NCBI GenBank assembly: GCA_029882235.1
Contig: JAOULB010000149.1
Location: 1-5,914, forward strand
DNA length: 5,914 bases
Direction of reading: 5' to 3'
Origin: Gammaproteobacteria bacterium
GTDB taxonomy: Bacteria; Pseudomonadota; Gammaproteobacteria; UBA6429; Thiohalophilaceae
Both the position numbers and the translations under genes were made by a program. A model generated the notes under the pieces. The model had not been told where the DNA came from. It made no database searches and worked only from the letters and a program-made list of their open reading frames with translations. Numbering within the stretch: position 1 is the first letter of the stretch; each line of letters starts with the position of its first letter. This document shows, piece by piece, positions 1 to 5,742 of the stretch.

Positions 1-1305
1 CATGCCGCCCTTACTGGCCTTTTTCATCATTTTTTGCATCTGGGTGAACTGCTTCAACAGGCGATTGACGTCCTGCACCTGAGTGCCGGAACCCGCTGCA
101 ATGCGACGTTTACGCGAGCCCTTGATAATGTCCGGTTTGCGCCGTTCCCTGGGTGTCATGGAGTAAATAATGGCCTCCATCCGTCCCATTTGCTTTTCAT
201 CCACCTGACCGGGCAGGTTTTGCGGTAATCCCGGCATACCGGGCAATTTATCCATCAGACTGCCAATACCACCCATTTTCTTCAGCTGCTGAAATTGTTC
301 CAGAAAATCCTCCAGGTCAAAGCCTTTGCCCTTTTTGACCTTATTGGCCAGTTTCTCGGCCTTGGCAACATCAATGCTTTCCTGAGCCTGTTCGACCAGA
401 CTGACGACATCGCCCATACCCAGAATGCGAGAGGCAACACGATCGGGATGGAAGACTTCAAGTGCGGTACTTTTTTCACCGACCCCGAGGAATTTGATGG
501 GCTTGCCGGTGATCTGTCGGATCGACAGTGCGGCACCACCACGGGCATCACCATCGGTCTTGGTCAGCACCACTCCGGTCAGAGGCAGGGCATCGTCAAA
601 GGCCTTGGCAGTATTCGCGGCATCCTGTCCCGTCATACTATCGACAACAAACAGGGTCTCGACTGGACTCAGCGTTTTATGCAGGCGCTGGATTTCATCC
701 ATCATTTCGTTATCGATGTGCAACCGACCCGCAGTATCAACAATGAGCACGTCCTGATGCTTAATCTTTGCCTCTTTGAGTGCCGCCTTGGCCAGTTTAA
801 CTGGATCCTGGTTTGGCGTGGTGGGATAAAATTCAGCCCCAACATCTTTAGCCACAGTCTGAAGCTGGTCGATCGCAGCAGGACGATAGACGTCTGCACT
901 GACTAACATCACCGATTTTTTCTGTTTTTCCTTCAACCAGCGCGCCAGTTTACCCACGGTGGTTGTTTTACCTGCACCCTGCAGGCCTGCCATCAGAATG
1001 ACTGCAGGAGGTGTAACATTGAGCTCCAGTCCTGCGTTGGCCTCGCCCATCAGCTTTGTGAGCTCGTCATTGACGACTTTGACGAGCACCTGACCTGGGG
1101 TCAGACTTTTTATAACTTCTTCGCCCACAGCTCGCTGGCGAACCTGCTCGATAAACACTTTCACCACTGGCAGCGCAACATCGGCCTCGAGTAAGGCCAT
1201 GCGTACTTCACGCAACGAGTCTTTTATATTGTCTTCACTGAGACGCCCCACCCCACGAAGATTGCGGACGGTTTTGCCAAGACGTTCTGAAAGGCCATCA
1301 AACAT
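1..1305 (-). CDS. ffh: Signal recognition particle protein Ffh (SRP54), C-terminus cut by window edge
   Basis: Ffh is the GTPase of the signal recognition particle. With 4.5S RNA it binds signal sequences of nascent inner-membrane proteins and delivers the ribosome to the receptor FtsY. The minus strand is open from an ATG at 1305 to position 1, giving 435 codons without a stop. Visible parts in order: the N-terminal helical bundle starting MFDGLSERLG; the P-loop GLQGAGKTT at residues 107-115; DVYRPAAIDQ at about 138-147; DTAGR at 190-194; TKTDGDARGG at 248-257; then the methionine-rich M domain from about residue 330, with the RNA-binding segment SRKRRIAAGSG at 397-407 and QMQKMMKK near the end. 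E. coli Ffh is about 453 residues, so only a short Met/Gly-rich tail should be missing. An in-frame TGA lies a few codons upstream of the ATG and the N-terminus matches the family, so the start is secure. The Shine-Dalgarno is weak (GGAT). All key GTPase motifs are intact. Confidence 0.97.
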   Translation of the reverse strand, partial: MFDGLSERLGKTVRNLRGVGRLSEDNIKDSLREVRMALLEADVALPVVKVFIEQVRQRAVGEEVIKSLTPGQVLVKVVNDELTKLMGEANAGLELNVTPPAVILMAGLQGAGKTTTVGKLARWLKEKQKKSVMLVSADVYRPAAIDQLQTVAKDVGAEFYPTTPNQDPVKLAKAALKEAKIKHQDVLIVDTAGRLHIDNEMMDEIQRLHKTLSPVETLFVVDSMTGQDAANTAKAFDDALPLTGVVLTKTDGDARGGAALSIRQITGKPIKFLGVGEKSTALEVFHPDRVASRILGMGDVVSLVEQAQESIDVAKAEKLANKVKKGKGFDLEDFLEQFQQLKKMGGIGSLMDKLPGMPGLPQNLPGQVDEKQMGRMEAIIYSMTPRERRKPDIIKGSRKRRIAAGSGTQVQDVNRLLKQFTQMQKMMKKASKGGM

Positions 1306-1331
1306 TATGCTAATCCGGTAATTACTTATTC

Positions 1332-1351
1332 ACGGTGAGTATGAACACCGT
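1332..1351. repeat. Small inverted repeat between the MBL-fold gene and ffh
   Basis: ACGGTG at 1332-1337 and CACCGT at 1346-1351 form a perfect 6-bp stem around an 8-base loop, in the 65-bp gap between the two leftward genes. No T-run follows on either strand, so it does not look like an intrinsic terminator, and read-through from the upstream gene into ffh is plausible. It may have no function. Confidence 0.3.
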
Positions 1352-1370
1352 AGAAAAATCAGGGAGGGTA

Positions 1371-2135
1371 TTATAGCTGGAATCGCTGACCGCCGCGCAA
1401 GGACTCGATCGTTTGATCGGTAATTTCCTGCTGGCATTGCTCGAAAATGATTTTTTCAGAGCCCGGTTTGTGGTGACTGAGATAGATTTTTGGTTTGTGG
1501 TTGAGCTTTTTAATATCTTCGCCAAGGCTTTCAGGGCAATAGTGGCCTGCCTTCTGGCTCAGAAGTTTATCCTGATTGGTAAAGGCTGCTTCGACAATCA
1601 GCACATCGAGTTTTTCATACCGATTAAGCGCCGCCCAGAAACCATCATTCGTTGAGGTATCCCCGCTAAAGGCGAACACACCACCGGGACCTTCGACAAT
1701 ATAACCAACCGCTGGCACGACATGTCTGACTTTAACCATCTCAATAGTGAGACCATCAATTTTATATGTTGATCCTGCCAGCATAGGCTCAAAACGAAGC
1801 ACAGGTTTATCCTGGCTCGGCAAGAGCGAGAAATCAGGCCAGATGACATTATTGAACAGGTGTTGCTGAAAGGCCTTGATGGTCTCCTGCTGCGCATGAA
1901 TCGTGATTGGCGTTTTAATATGATCAAAAATACTATCGATCATCAGTGGCAGACCACCAATATGATCAAGATGAGAATGCGTAATAAAAACATGCTGGAT
2001 CGATTTCATCTCATCCAGAGACAAATCACCCAGACCGGTACCGGCATCAATTAATATATTGTTATTTACGAGAAGCGTGGTGGTTCTTAGTTCCTGACCA
2101 ATGCCACCACTACACCCCAATATTCTGAGTTCCAT
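1371..2135 (-). CDS. MBL-fold metallo-hydrolase, class II cyclic-nucleotide phosphodiesterase-like
   Basis: This is a 254-residue protein of the metallo-beta-lactamase fold. Metal-binding positions visible: T-H-S-H-L-D-H at 52-58 (H53, H55, D57, H58), H138 in VRHVVPAVGY, D159 in FSGDT, and H221/H222 in YLSHHKPG near the C-terminus; GHYCPESL at 197-204 adds another conserved-looking histidine. The N-terminus (MELRILGCSGG, then LIDAGTG) and the HSHLDHIGG form resemble bacterial and yeast PDE1-type (class II) 3',5'-cyclic-nucleotide phosphodiesterases, so cAMP or a related phosphodiester is a plausible substrate. That is an inference from motif style; many MBL hydrolases share the metal site. 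There is no signal peptide, so the protein is probably cytoplasmic. It ends 65 bp before ffh on the same strand with no clear terminator between, suggesting cotranscription. The Shine-Dalgarno before the ATG is weak. Alternatives are an RNase Z-like or other phosphodiesterase/hydrolase of the superfamily. Confidence 0.88.
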   Translation of the reverse strand: MELRILGCSGGIGQELRTTTLLVNNNILIDAGTGLGDLSLDEMKSIQHVFITHSHLDHIGGLPLMIDSIFDHIKTPITIHAQQETIKAFQQHLFNNVIWPDFSLLPSQDKPVLRFEPMLAGSTYKIDGLTIEMVKVRHVVPAVGYIVEGPGGVFAFSGDTSTNDGFWAALNRYEKLDVLIVEAAFTNQDKLLSQKAGHYCPESLGEDIKKLNHKPKIYLSHHKPGSEKIIFEQCQQEITDQTIESLRGGQRFQL

Positions 2136-2198
2136 AAGATTCGTTTTTCTCTTTATTTGCCGTCTAATGATTTCTGGTTTATCCCTAAACTTTTCATG

Positions 2199-2227
2199 AA
2201 TATAATTCTTATTAGCGGCTGTTTTTA
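2199..2227 (-). promoter_or_regulatory. Weak candidate promoter for the MBL-fold gene and ffh
   Basis: On the minus strand TATATT (2204-2199) could be a -10 element, with TAAAAA (2227-2222) at 17-bp spacing as a poor -35. It would start transcription roughly 55-60 bp before the MBL-fold ATG. AT-rich DNA gives such matches readily, so this is only a pointer. Confidence 0.15.
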
Positions 2228-2317
2228 GTCATTTTTTAACATGTTAGTGTGACATTAGCGAAGTAAAACAGAAAGATACACGCGTCACAAGCTATGTATC
2301 CAATTCGCTTAAACAGA

Positions 2318-2323
2318 TATAGT
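2318..2323 (+). promoter_or_regulatory. Candidate -10 element upstream of ypjD
   Basis: TATAGT matches the sigma-70 -10 consensus at five of six bases and sits about 120 bp before the ypjD start. No good -35 hexamer lies at 16-18 bp spacing (TGTATC at 17 bp), so the call rests on the -10 alone in AT-rich DNA. A rival is TATAAA at 2377-2382, closer to the gene but with an equally poor -35. Confidence 0.22.
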
Positions 2324-2440
2324 ATAGGGAATAGAAAATAAAAATGAGAATGATGCTATATTTTTATTTCCGCAATTATAAAAAGAGATTAAACTGAACT
2401 CAGGAACAAAAACGAATAGCCTCATAATGACAACGATTTC

Positions 2441-3253
2441 ATGTATATAAGCCTTACTATATTAACCATCATTCTATATCTGATTTGTGGCGGTATCCTG
2501 CTTTTAAACCTGCTCAATAAACTGTCATCAGATTCTATTGGTAAACAAAAACTGTTGAGTCTGGCCGGGGTCACTGTCGCGCTGCATTCCTTTGTGTTGT
2601 ACAGCACATTGTTTACGCCTACAGGAATTGATATTGGATTTTTTAATGTGCTGTCAATCGTTGCCTGGCTGGTCAGTTTGCTGCTGACCTTCGCGGCCCT
2701 GTCCATGGCAGTGGAATGTCTGGGTGTGCTTGTCTATCCATTTGCTGCATTATTTTTATCCACCAGTTTGTTATCTAACGAAAGCCATTTACTGCCCTAC
2801 ACACTTTCTGCTGGATTACTGTTTCACGTCATGATTTCAATTCTGGCCTATAGCCTGTTAAGTATTGCTGCGGTACAGGCCATTCTGTTGTATGTGCAGG
2901 ATAAACAGCTCCACAATAAACACCCTGGTGGAATTATTCGCTCTTTTCCACCACTGGAAACAATGGAAACACTCTTGTTTCAAGTTATCATTATTGGCTT
3001 TATTATGCTTGGCGTCTCATTATTCAGCGGGATTGTTTATCTTGAAGATATTTTCGCGCAACATCTTGTGCACAAAACAACGCTCTCAATCATTGCCTGG
3101 ATATTGTTTGGTATTTTGTTACTGGGGCGCTGGCGTTATGGCTGGCGAGGTAAAACGGCAATCCGCTGGACCATTAGCGGCTTTGTATTTCTGATGCTGT
3201 CTTACTTTGGCAGCAAATTTGTCATTGAACTCATTCTTCATCGCAGCGCTTAA
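2441..3253 (+). CDS. ypjD: YpjD-like inner membrane protein, cytochrome c assembly (CcsA) family
   Basis: This 270-residue, very hydrophobic protein has about eight predicted membrane helices and almost no soluble domain. It matches the CcsA/CcmC-type 'cytochrome C assembly' family and E. coli YpjD in length (about 263 residues), in pattern and in position next to ffh. Recognisable segments: a conserved His in VTVALHSF (H49); GLLFHVMISILAYSLLS near 125-141 (H129); SFPPLETMETLLF at 168-180; VHKTTLSIIAW at 210-220 with H211; GWRGKTAIRW near 234-243; and SYFGSKFV near the C-terminus. Family histidines at such sites bind or handle heme in true CcsA; whether YpjD proteins do so is not established. 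The first helix begins right at the ATG and no upstream in-frame start is better, though no good Shine-Dalgarno is visible. corB follows after 65 bp on the same strand, suggesting an operon. Its own function is uncertain. Confidence 0.9.
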   Translation: MYISLTILTIILYLICGGILLLNLLNKLSSDSIGKQKLLSLAGVTVALHSFVLYSTLFTPTGIDIGFFNVLSIVAWLVSLLLTFAALSMAVECLGVLVYPFAALFLSTSLLSNESHLLPYTLSAGLLFHVMISILAYSLLSIAAVQAILLYVQDKQLHNKHPGGIIRSFPPLETMETLLFQVIIIGFIMLGVSLFSGIVYLEDIFAQHLVHKTTLSIIAWILFGILLLGRWRYGWRGKTAIRWTISGFVFLMLSYFGSKFVIELILHRSA

Positions 3254-3258
3254 GCGCT
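3245..3258. repeat. 14-bp perfect palindrome spanning the ypjD stop codon
   Basis: AGCGCTTAAGCGCT reads the same on both strands, with the ypjD TAA at 3251-3253 in its centre. As RNA it could form a 5-bp GC-rich stem with a TTAA loop. No T-run follows, so it is not a standard terminator; it might act as an mRNA 3'-end stabiliser or attenuator between ypjD and corB, or be chance. Confidence 0.45.
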
Positions 3259-3318
3259 TGACGATACATCTGTGATCAGTAAGATCAAATTTCTATTTCT
3301 TCACGAGACCCTTTCTCA

Positions 3319-4608
3319 TTGAATGACATCCCATTAAGTATACTGTTTTTCTCACTCCTGTTACTTGTGATTGTATCAGGCTTTTTCTCAGGCTCTGAAA
3401 CAGGCTTGATGAGTTTAAATCGGTATCGATTAAAACACCTTGCTGATAAAAAACATAAAGGTGCTCAACGCGCGCAGCGTTTACTTGAGACACCTGATCG
3501 TCTGATCGGATTGATTCTGCTAGGCAATAATATGGTCAATATTCTTGCCTCAGCGATCGCCACAATCATTGGTATCCGTTTGCTTGGTGATTATGGTTTT
3601 ATCTTTAGTACTATTGCCCTTACTCTGGTGATACTTGTGTTTGCTGAAGTGACACCAAAAACACTGGCCGCCATGTATCCAGAGCGATTTGCCTTGCCGT
3701 CTTCATTTATCCTCAGCCCGATGCTGAAAGTTTTGTATCCGCTGGTCTGGTTTATTAATCTCTTTACCCGACTGATCTTCAAGATACTGGGTATTAGTAC
3801 TGCGGCGCGCTCAAGCCACGATCTAAATAGTGAAGAACTCCGTATCGTAGTTAATGAAGCCAGCACCATGATTCCACATCAACATCAACAAATGTTGTTG
3901 AGTATTCTCGATCTGGAAAAGGTCACCGTCGAAGATATTATGGTGCCAAGAAATGAAATCACCGGTATCAACCTGAATGACGACTGGAATAATATTGTGT
4001 CACAGATGTCGGAAAGCCTGCATACGCGTTTACCTGTGTTTCAGGGCGATATTGATCACATTGTTGGCATTATTCATATTCGTCATGCCCTGCACCTTTT
4101 TCATAAAGAAAACACCGAGCTTGAGGATCTAAAACAAATCATTCATGACGCCTATTTTGTCCCTGTAGGAACGCCACTCAACACCCAGTTACTCAACTTT
4201 CAAAAAGCCAGACGTCGTATTGGGCTCGTCGTGAATGAATACGGCGACATTCAGGGGCTGGTCACGCTGGAAGATATTCTCGAAGAAATTGTTGGGGAAT
4301 TTACCACTGACCCTTCTGCAATGAGTAAGGATGTGCATCTGGAAGAAGACGGCTCCTATCTGGTTGATGGCAGTGCAACTGTACGTGAATTAAACCGCGT
4401 ACTGGGCTGGGAACTACCGACCGAAGGACCAAAGACACTTAATGGCCTTATTCTGGAATATCTGGAAACTATTCCTGATCCGGGCACAAGTTTATTAATC
4501 GCCGATTACCCACTGGAAATTGTTCAGACCTCACAAAGTAGTGTTAAAACAGTGCGTATTCATCCCGACTGGAAACAATCTGCAAAAGAAAAAAACGCAG
4601 AAGACTAA
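3319..4608 (+). CDS. corB: CorB-like CNNM/CBS-domain transporter protein (HlyC/CorC family)
   Basis: This 429-residue protein has the full CorB/YfjD architecture. An N-terminal DUF21/CNNM membrane domain (about 1-160) carries FSGSETGLMSLNRYRLKHL from residue 23, LLGNNMVNILAS at 67-78 and FAEVTPKTLAAMYPE at 108-122. A CBS-domain pair follows at about 203-325 (DIMVPRNEITGI at 206-217; VVNEYGDIQGLVTLEDILEE at 304-323). A C-terminal CorC_HlyC domain lies at about 338-415. CNNM/CorB proteins are linked to magnesium (and cobalt) transport, with nucleotide binding by the CBS pair. The start is TTG: no in-frame ATG or GTG lies between the upstream TAA (3280) and it, and from this TTG there are 22 residues before the first Phe of FSGSETG, which fits the E. 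coli protein as I recall it. The Shine-Dalgarno is poor (GAG about 12 bases upstream). The gene follows ypjD as in E. coli. It is intact, with no missing domain. Confidence 0.94.
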   Translation: MNDIPLSILFFSLLLLVIVSGFFSGSETGLMSLNRYRLKHLADKKHKGAQRAQRLLETPDRLIGLILLGNNMVNILASAIATIIGIRLLGDYGFIFSTIALTLVILVFAEVTPKTLAAMYPERFALPSSFILSPMLKVLYPLVWFINLFTRLIFKILGISTAARSSHDLNSEELRIVVNEASTMIPHQHQQMLLSILDLEKVTVEDIMVPRNEITGINLNDDWNNIVSQMSESLHTRLPVFQGDIDHIVGIIHIRHALHLFHKENTELEDLKQIIHDAYFVPVGTPLNTQLLNFQKARRRIGLVVNEYGDIQGLVTLEDILEEIVGEFTTDPSAMSKDVHLEEDGSYLVDGSATVRELNRVLGWELPTEGPKTLNGLILEYLETIPDPGTSLLIADYPLEIVQTSQSSVKTVRIHPDWKQSAKEKNAED

Positions 4609-4639
4609 GTTTGTACCTCCATTATTTCTGATCCGGGTC

Positions 4640-4645
4640 TATACT
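4640..4645 (+). promoter_or_regulatory. Candidate -10 element upstream of the FHA-PilZ pair
   Basis: TATACT in the gap after corB matches the -10 consensus at five of six bases and lies about 58 bp before the preferred FHA start. No matching -35 hexamer is found at normal spacing (TTGTAC at 4611-4616 is too far). I see no hairpin and T-run terminator after corB, so read-through from corB is equally possible. Confidence 0.2.
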
Positions 4646-4689
4646 CAAATCGAAGGCACTGTCGCTTAAACATCTGGTCATTTGCTAGT

Positions 4690-4693
4690 GGAG
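4690..4693 (+). promoter_or_regulatory. Ribosome binding site that favours the TTG start at 4703
   Basis: GGAG at 4690-4693 is 9 bases before TTG 4703, a normal Shine-Dalgarno distance. The upstream in-frame candidates TTG 4682 and GTG 4688 have no purine-rich site in front. This decides the start chosen for the FHA gene. Confidence 0.55.
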
Positions 4694-4702
4694 AATGCCC
4701 TT

Positions 4703-5353
4703 TTGTCGCATTTAACCCTGGCCTTTAAAGGTCGCACATTACGAATTTTTCCTGTTACTCCGGGCACAATGTTGATCGGAAACGACCCAGATTGTGATAT
4801 TCATATCGACAGTCTGGCCATACAGGCACAGCATACGCGTATCGTCAGCGCGGGTGAAAACTCTGTGCTTTATAATCTTGCTAAAGATGTTGGTACCTAT
4901 GTAAACCACCAACGTGCCGAACAGCATCTACTTAAGGACGGTGACATTATCCGTATTGGCAAACACACATTAAATTTTGCCTTCGAAGCCCCTGCTCAAG
5001 TTAAAGAACCTATTTTCGACCCCTATAAATCTATGCTGGAAATACAGCAACCCATTGATGAAGCCAGACTGGTTAATGTTCCGACGCAGGATCAGGGCTG
5101 GTTGCAGGTCCTTAATGGTCAGAATCTCGGTAAAACCTTAAGTCTGCATCGCTCAATGACCAACCTGGGCAAGAAAGGGGTCGCTACTGCGGTAATAACC
5201 CGACGGACAGATGGCTATTTTATTTCTCACCTTGAGGGTAAATATCCGCCGCTAGTAGACGATACACCTATAGGAGACAACAGTTTTAAACTCTCCGATG
5301 GCGATACCATACAAATTGGAAATATCAGACTCCAGTTTTATCTGGATTCCTAA
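4703..5353 (+). CDS. Tandem FHA-domain protein
   Basis: From TTG 4703 the product is 216 residues starting MSHLTLAFKGRTLRIFP. In-frame alternatives are GTG 4688 and TTG 4682 (223 residues); there is no ATG, and an in-frame TAA lies at 4667. Residue numbers here use the 216-residue form. The first FHA domain covers about 4-95: MLIGNDPDCDIHID at 23-36, IQAQHTRI at 40-47, then LLKDGDIIRIGKHTLNFAF at 76-94. FHA domains normally bind phosphothreonine through an Arg in 'IGR' and a Ser in 'SRxH'; here these positions read Asn and Gln. A linker (about 96-131) leads to a second, more diverged FHA-like domain at about 132-215, ending SDGDTIQIGNIRLQFYL and lacking the histidine. No signal peptide or membrane helix is seen, so it is probably cytoplasmic. 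The PilZ gene follows after 11 bp, so the two are almost certainly cotranscribed and may work together. The specific role is unknown. Confidence 0.85.
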   Translation: MSHLTLAFKGRTLRIFPVTPGTMLIGNDPDCDIHIDSLAIQAQHTRIVSAGENSVLYNLAKDVGTYVNHQRAEQHLLKDGDIIRIGKHTLNFAFEAPAQVKEPIFDPYKSMLEIQQPIDEARLVNVPTQDQGWLQVLNGQNLGKTLSLHRSMTNLGKKGVATAVITRRTDGYFISHLEGKYPPLVDDTPIGDNSFKLSDGDTIQIGNIRLQFYLDS

Positions 5354-5356
5354 GGA
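5352..5356 (+). promoter_or_regulatory. Shine-Dalgarno of the PilZ gene, overlapping the FHA stop codon
   Basis: AAGGA shares two bases with the FHA gene's TAA and lies 8 bases before the PilZ ATG. This is the strongest ribosome binding site in the window and suggests translational coupling of the two genes. Confidence 0.7.
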
Positions 5357-5364
5357 CATTTATC

Positions 5365-5742
5365 ATGAGCAACTCTGAGCAAAAACGACATTTCACCCGC
5401 GTCCCCTTCGATGCAGAAGTCAGGGTCGTAAGTAAAGCAGGTGAGCACTGGAATAGTCATATGATGGATGTCAGTTTAAAGGGGGCGCTCATTGCTACAC
5501 CAGAAAACTGGCAGGGTCAGGTCGGTGATGACTTTCTACTTGAGTTATTACTTGCCGGTGATGATATAAAAATTGATATGGAGGTCAGTGTTGCCCATGT
5601 AGAACCGAACAGAGTCGGTTTTTATTGCAAGAACATCGACATTGATAGCGTTACCCACTTGCATCGCCTGATTGAACTTAATCTGGGCAGTGAAGAACTA
5701 CTTGAGCGAGAAATAGCTGAAATGCTTGAGCTCAACGGATAA
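5365..5742 (+). CDS. Single-domain PilZ protein, PA4608/MapZ-like c-di-GMP receptor
   Basis: This 125-residue protein is a lone PilZ domain. The c-di-GMP-binding signature is complete: R8xxxR12 in KRHFTRVPFDAEV and D35-x-S37-x-x-G40 in DVSLKGALI. The C-terminal part, with IDIDSVTHLHRLIELNLGSE (92-111) and ELLEREIAEML after it, closely resembles what I recall of Pseudomonas aeruginosa PA4608 (MapZ), a PilZ adaptor of the same length. MapZ binds the chemotaxis methyltransferase CheR1 when loaded with c-di-GMP. A partner here cannot be deduced from the sequence. As in P. aeruginosa, radA is the immediate neighbour, facing it. It follows the FHA gene by 11 bp with a good Shine-Dalgarno (AAGGA), so it is probably the second gene of a two-gene operon. 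Its last 11 bases overlap the end of radA on the other strand. The start ATG is well supported. Confidence 0.93.
   Translation: MSNSEQKRHFTRVPFDAEVRVVSKAGEHWNSHMMDVSLKGALIATPENWQGQVGDDFLLELLLAGDDIKIDMEVSVAHVEPNRVGFYCKNIDIDSVTHLHRLIELNLGSEELLEREIAEMLELNG

Larger units (their letters stand above)
2136..2440. other. AT-rich divergent intergenic region
   Basis: These 305 bp separate the leftward MBL-fold gene and the rightward ypjD and contain no convincing gene. The region is clearly more AT-rich than its flanks and must hold promoters for both directions. Items seen: the perfect 10-bp palindrome TAACATGTTA at 2237-2246; an inverted pair TGTGAC (2248-2253) / GTCACA (2284-2289); another pair AGCGAA (2257-2262) / TTCGCT (2304-2309); and -10-like hexamers at 2318-2323 and 2377-2382 on the plus strand and at 2204-2199 on the minus strand. 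None of these sites is proven. Confidence 0.6.

Noticed and set aside
295..906. 203-codon open frame on the plus strand
   Set aside because: It lies wholly antisense to ffh, which has every SRP54 motif; the plus-strand peptide resembles no family and is a product of codon bias.
1413..1655. 80-codon open frame on the plus strand
   Set aside because: Antisense to the MBL-fold hydrolase, with no recognisable domain and no sensible ribosome binding site.
2248..2263. TGTGA half-site resembling a CRP operator
   Set aside because: The matching second half TCACA is missing at the required 6-bp spacing; the nearest TCACA is over 30 bp away.
2427..2450. Seven-codon reading frame (MTTISCI) overlapping the ypjD start
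   Set aside because: Too short, with no Shine-Dalgarno; it could be a coupling leader, but nothing beyond position supports that.
4609..4702. Possible terminator after corB
   Set aside because: No GC-rich stem followed by a T-run could be found in the gap on the plus strand.
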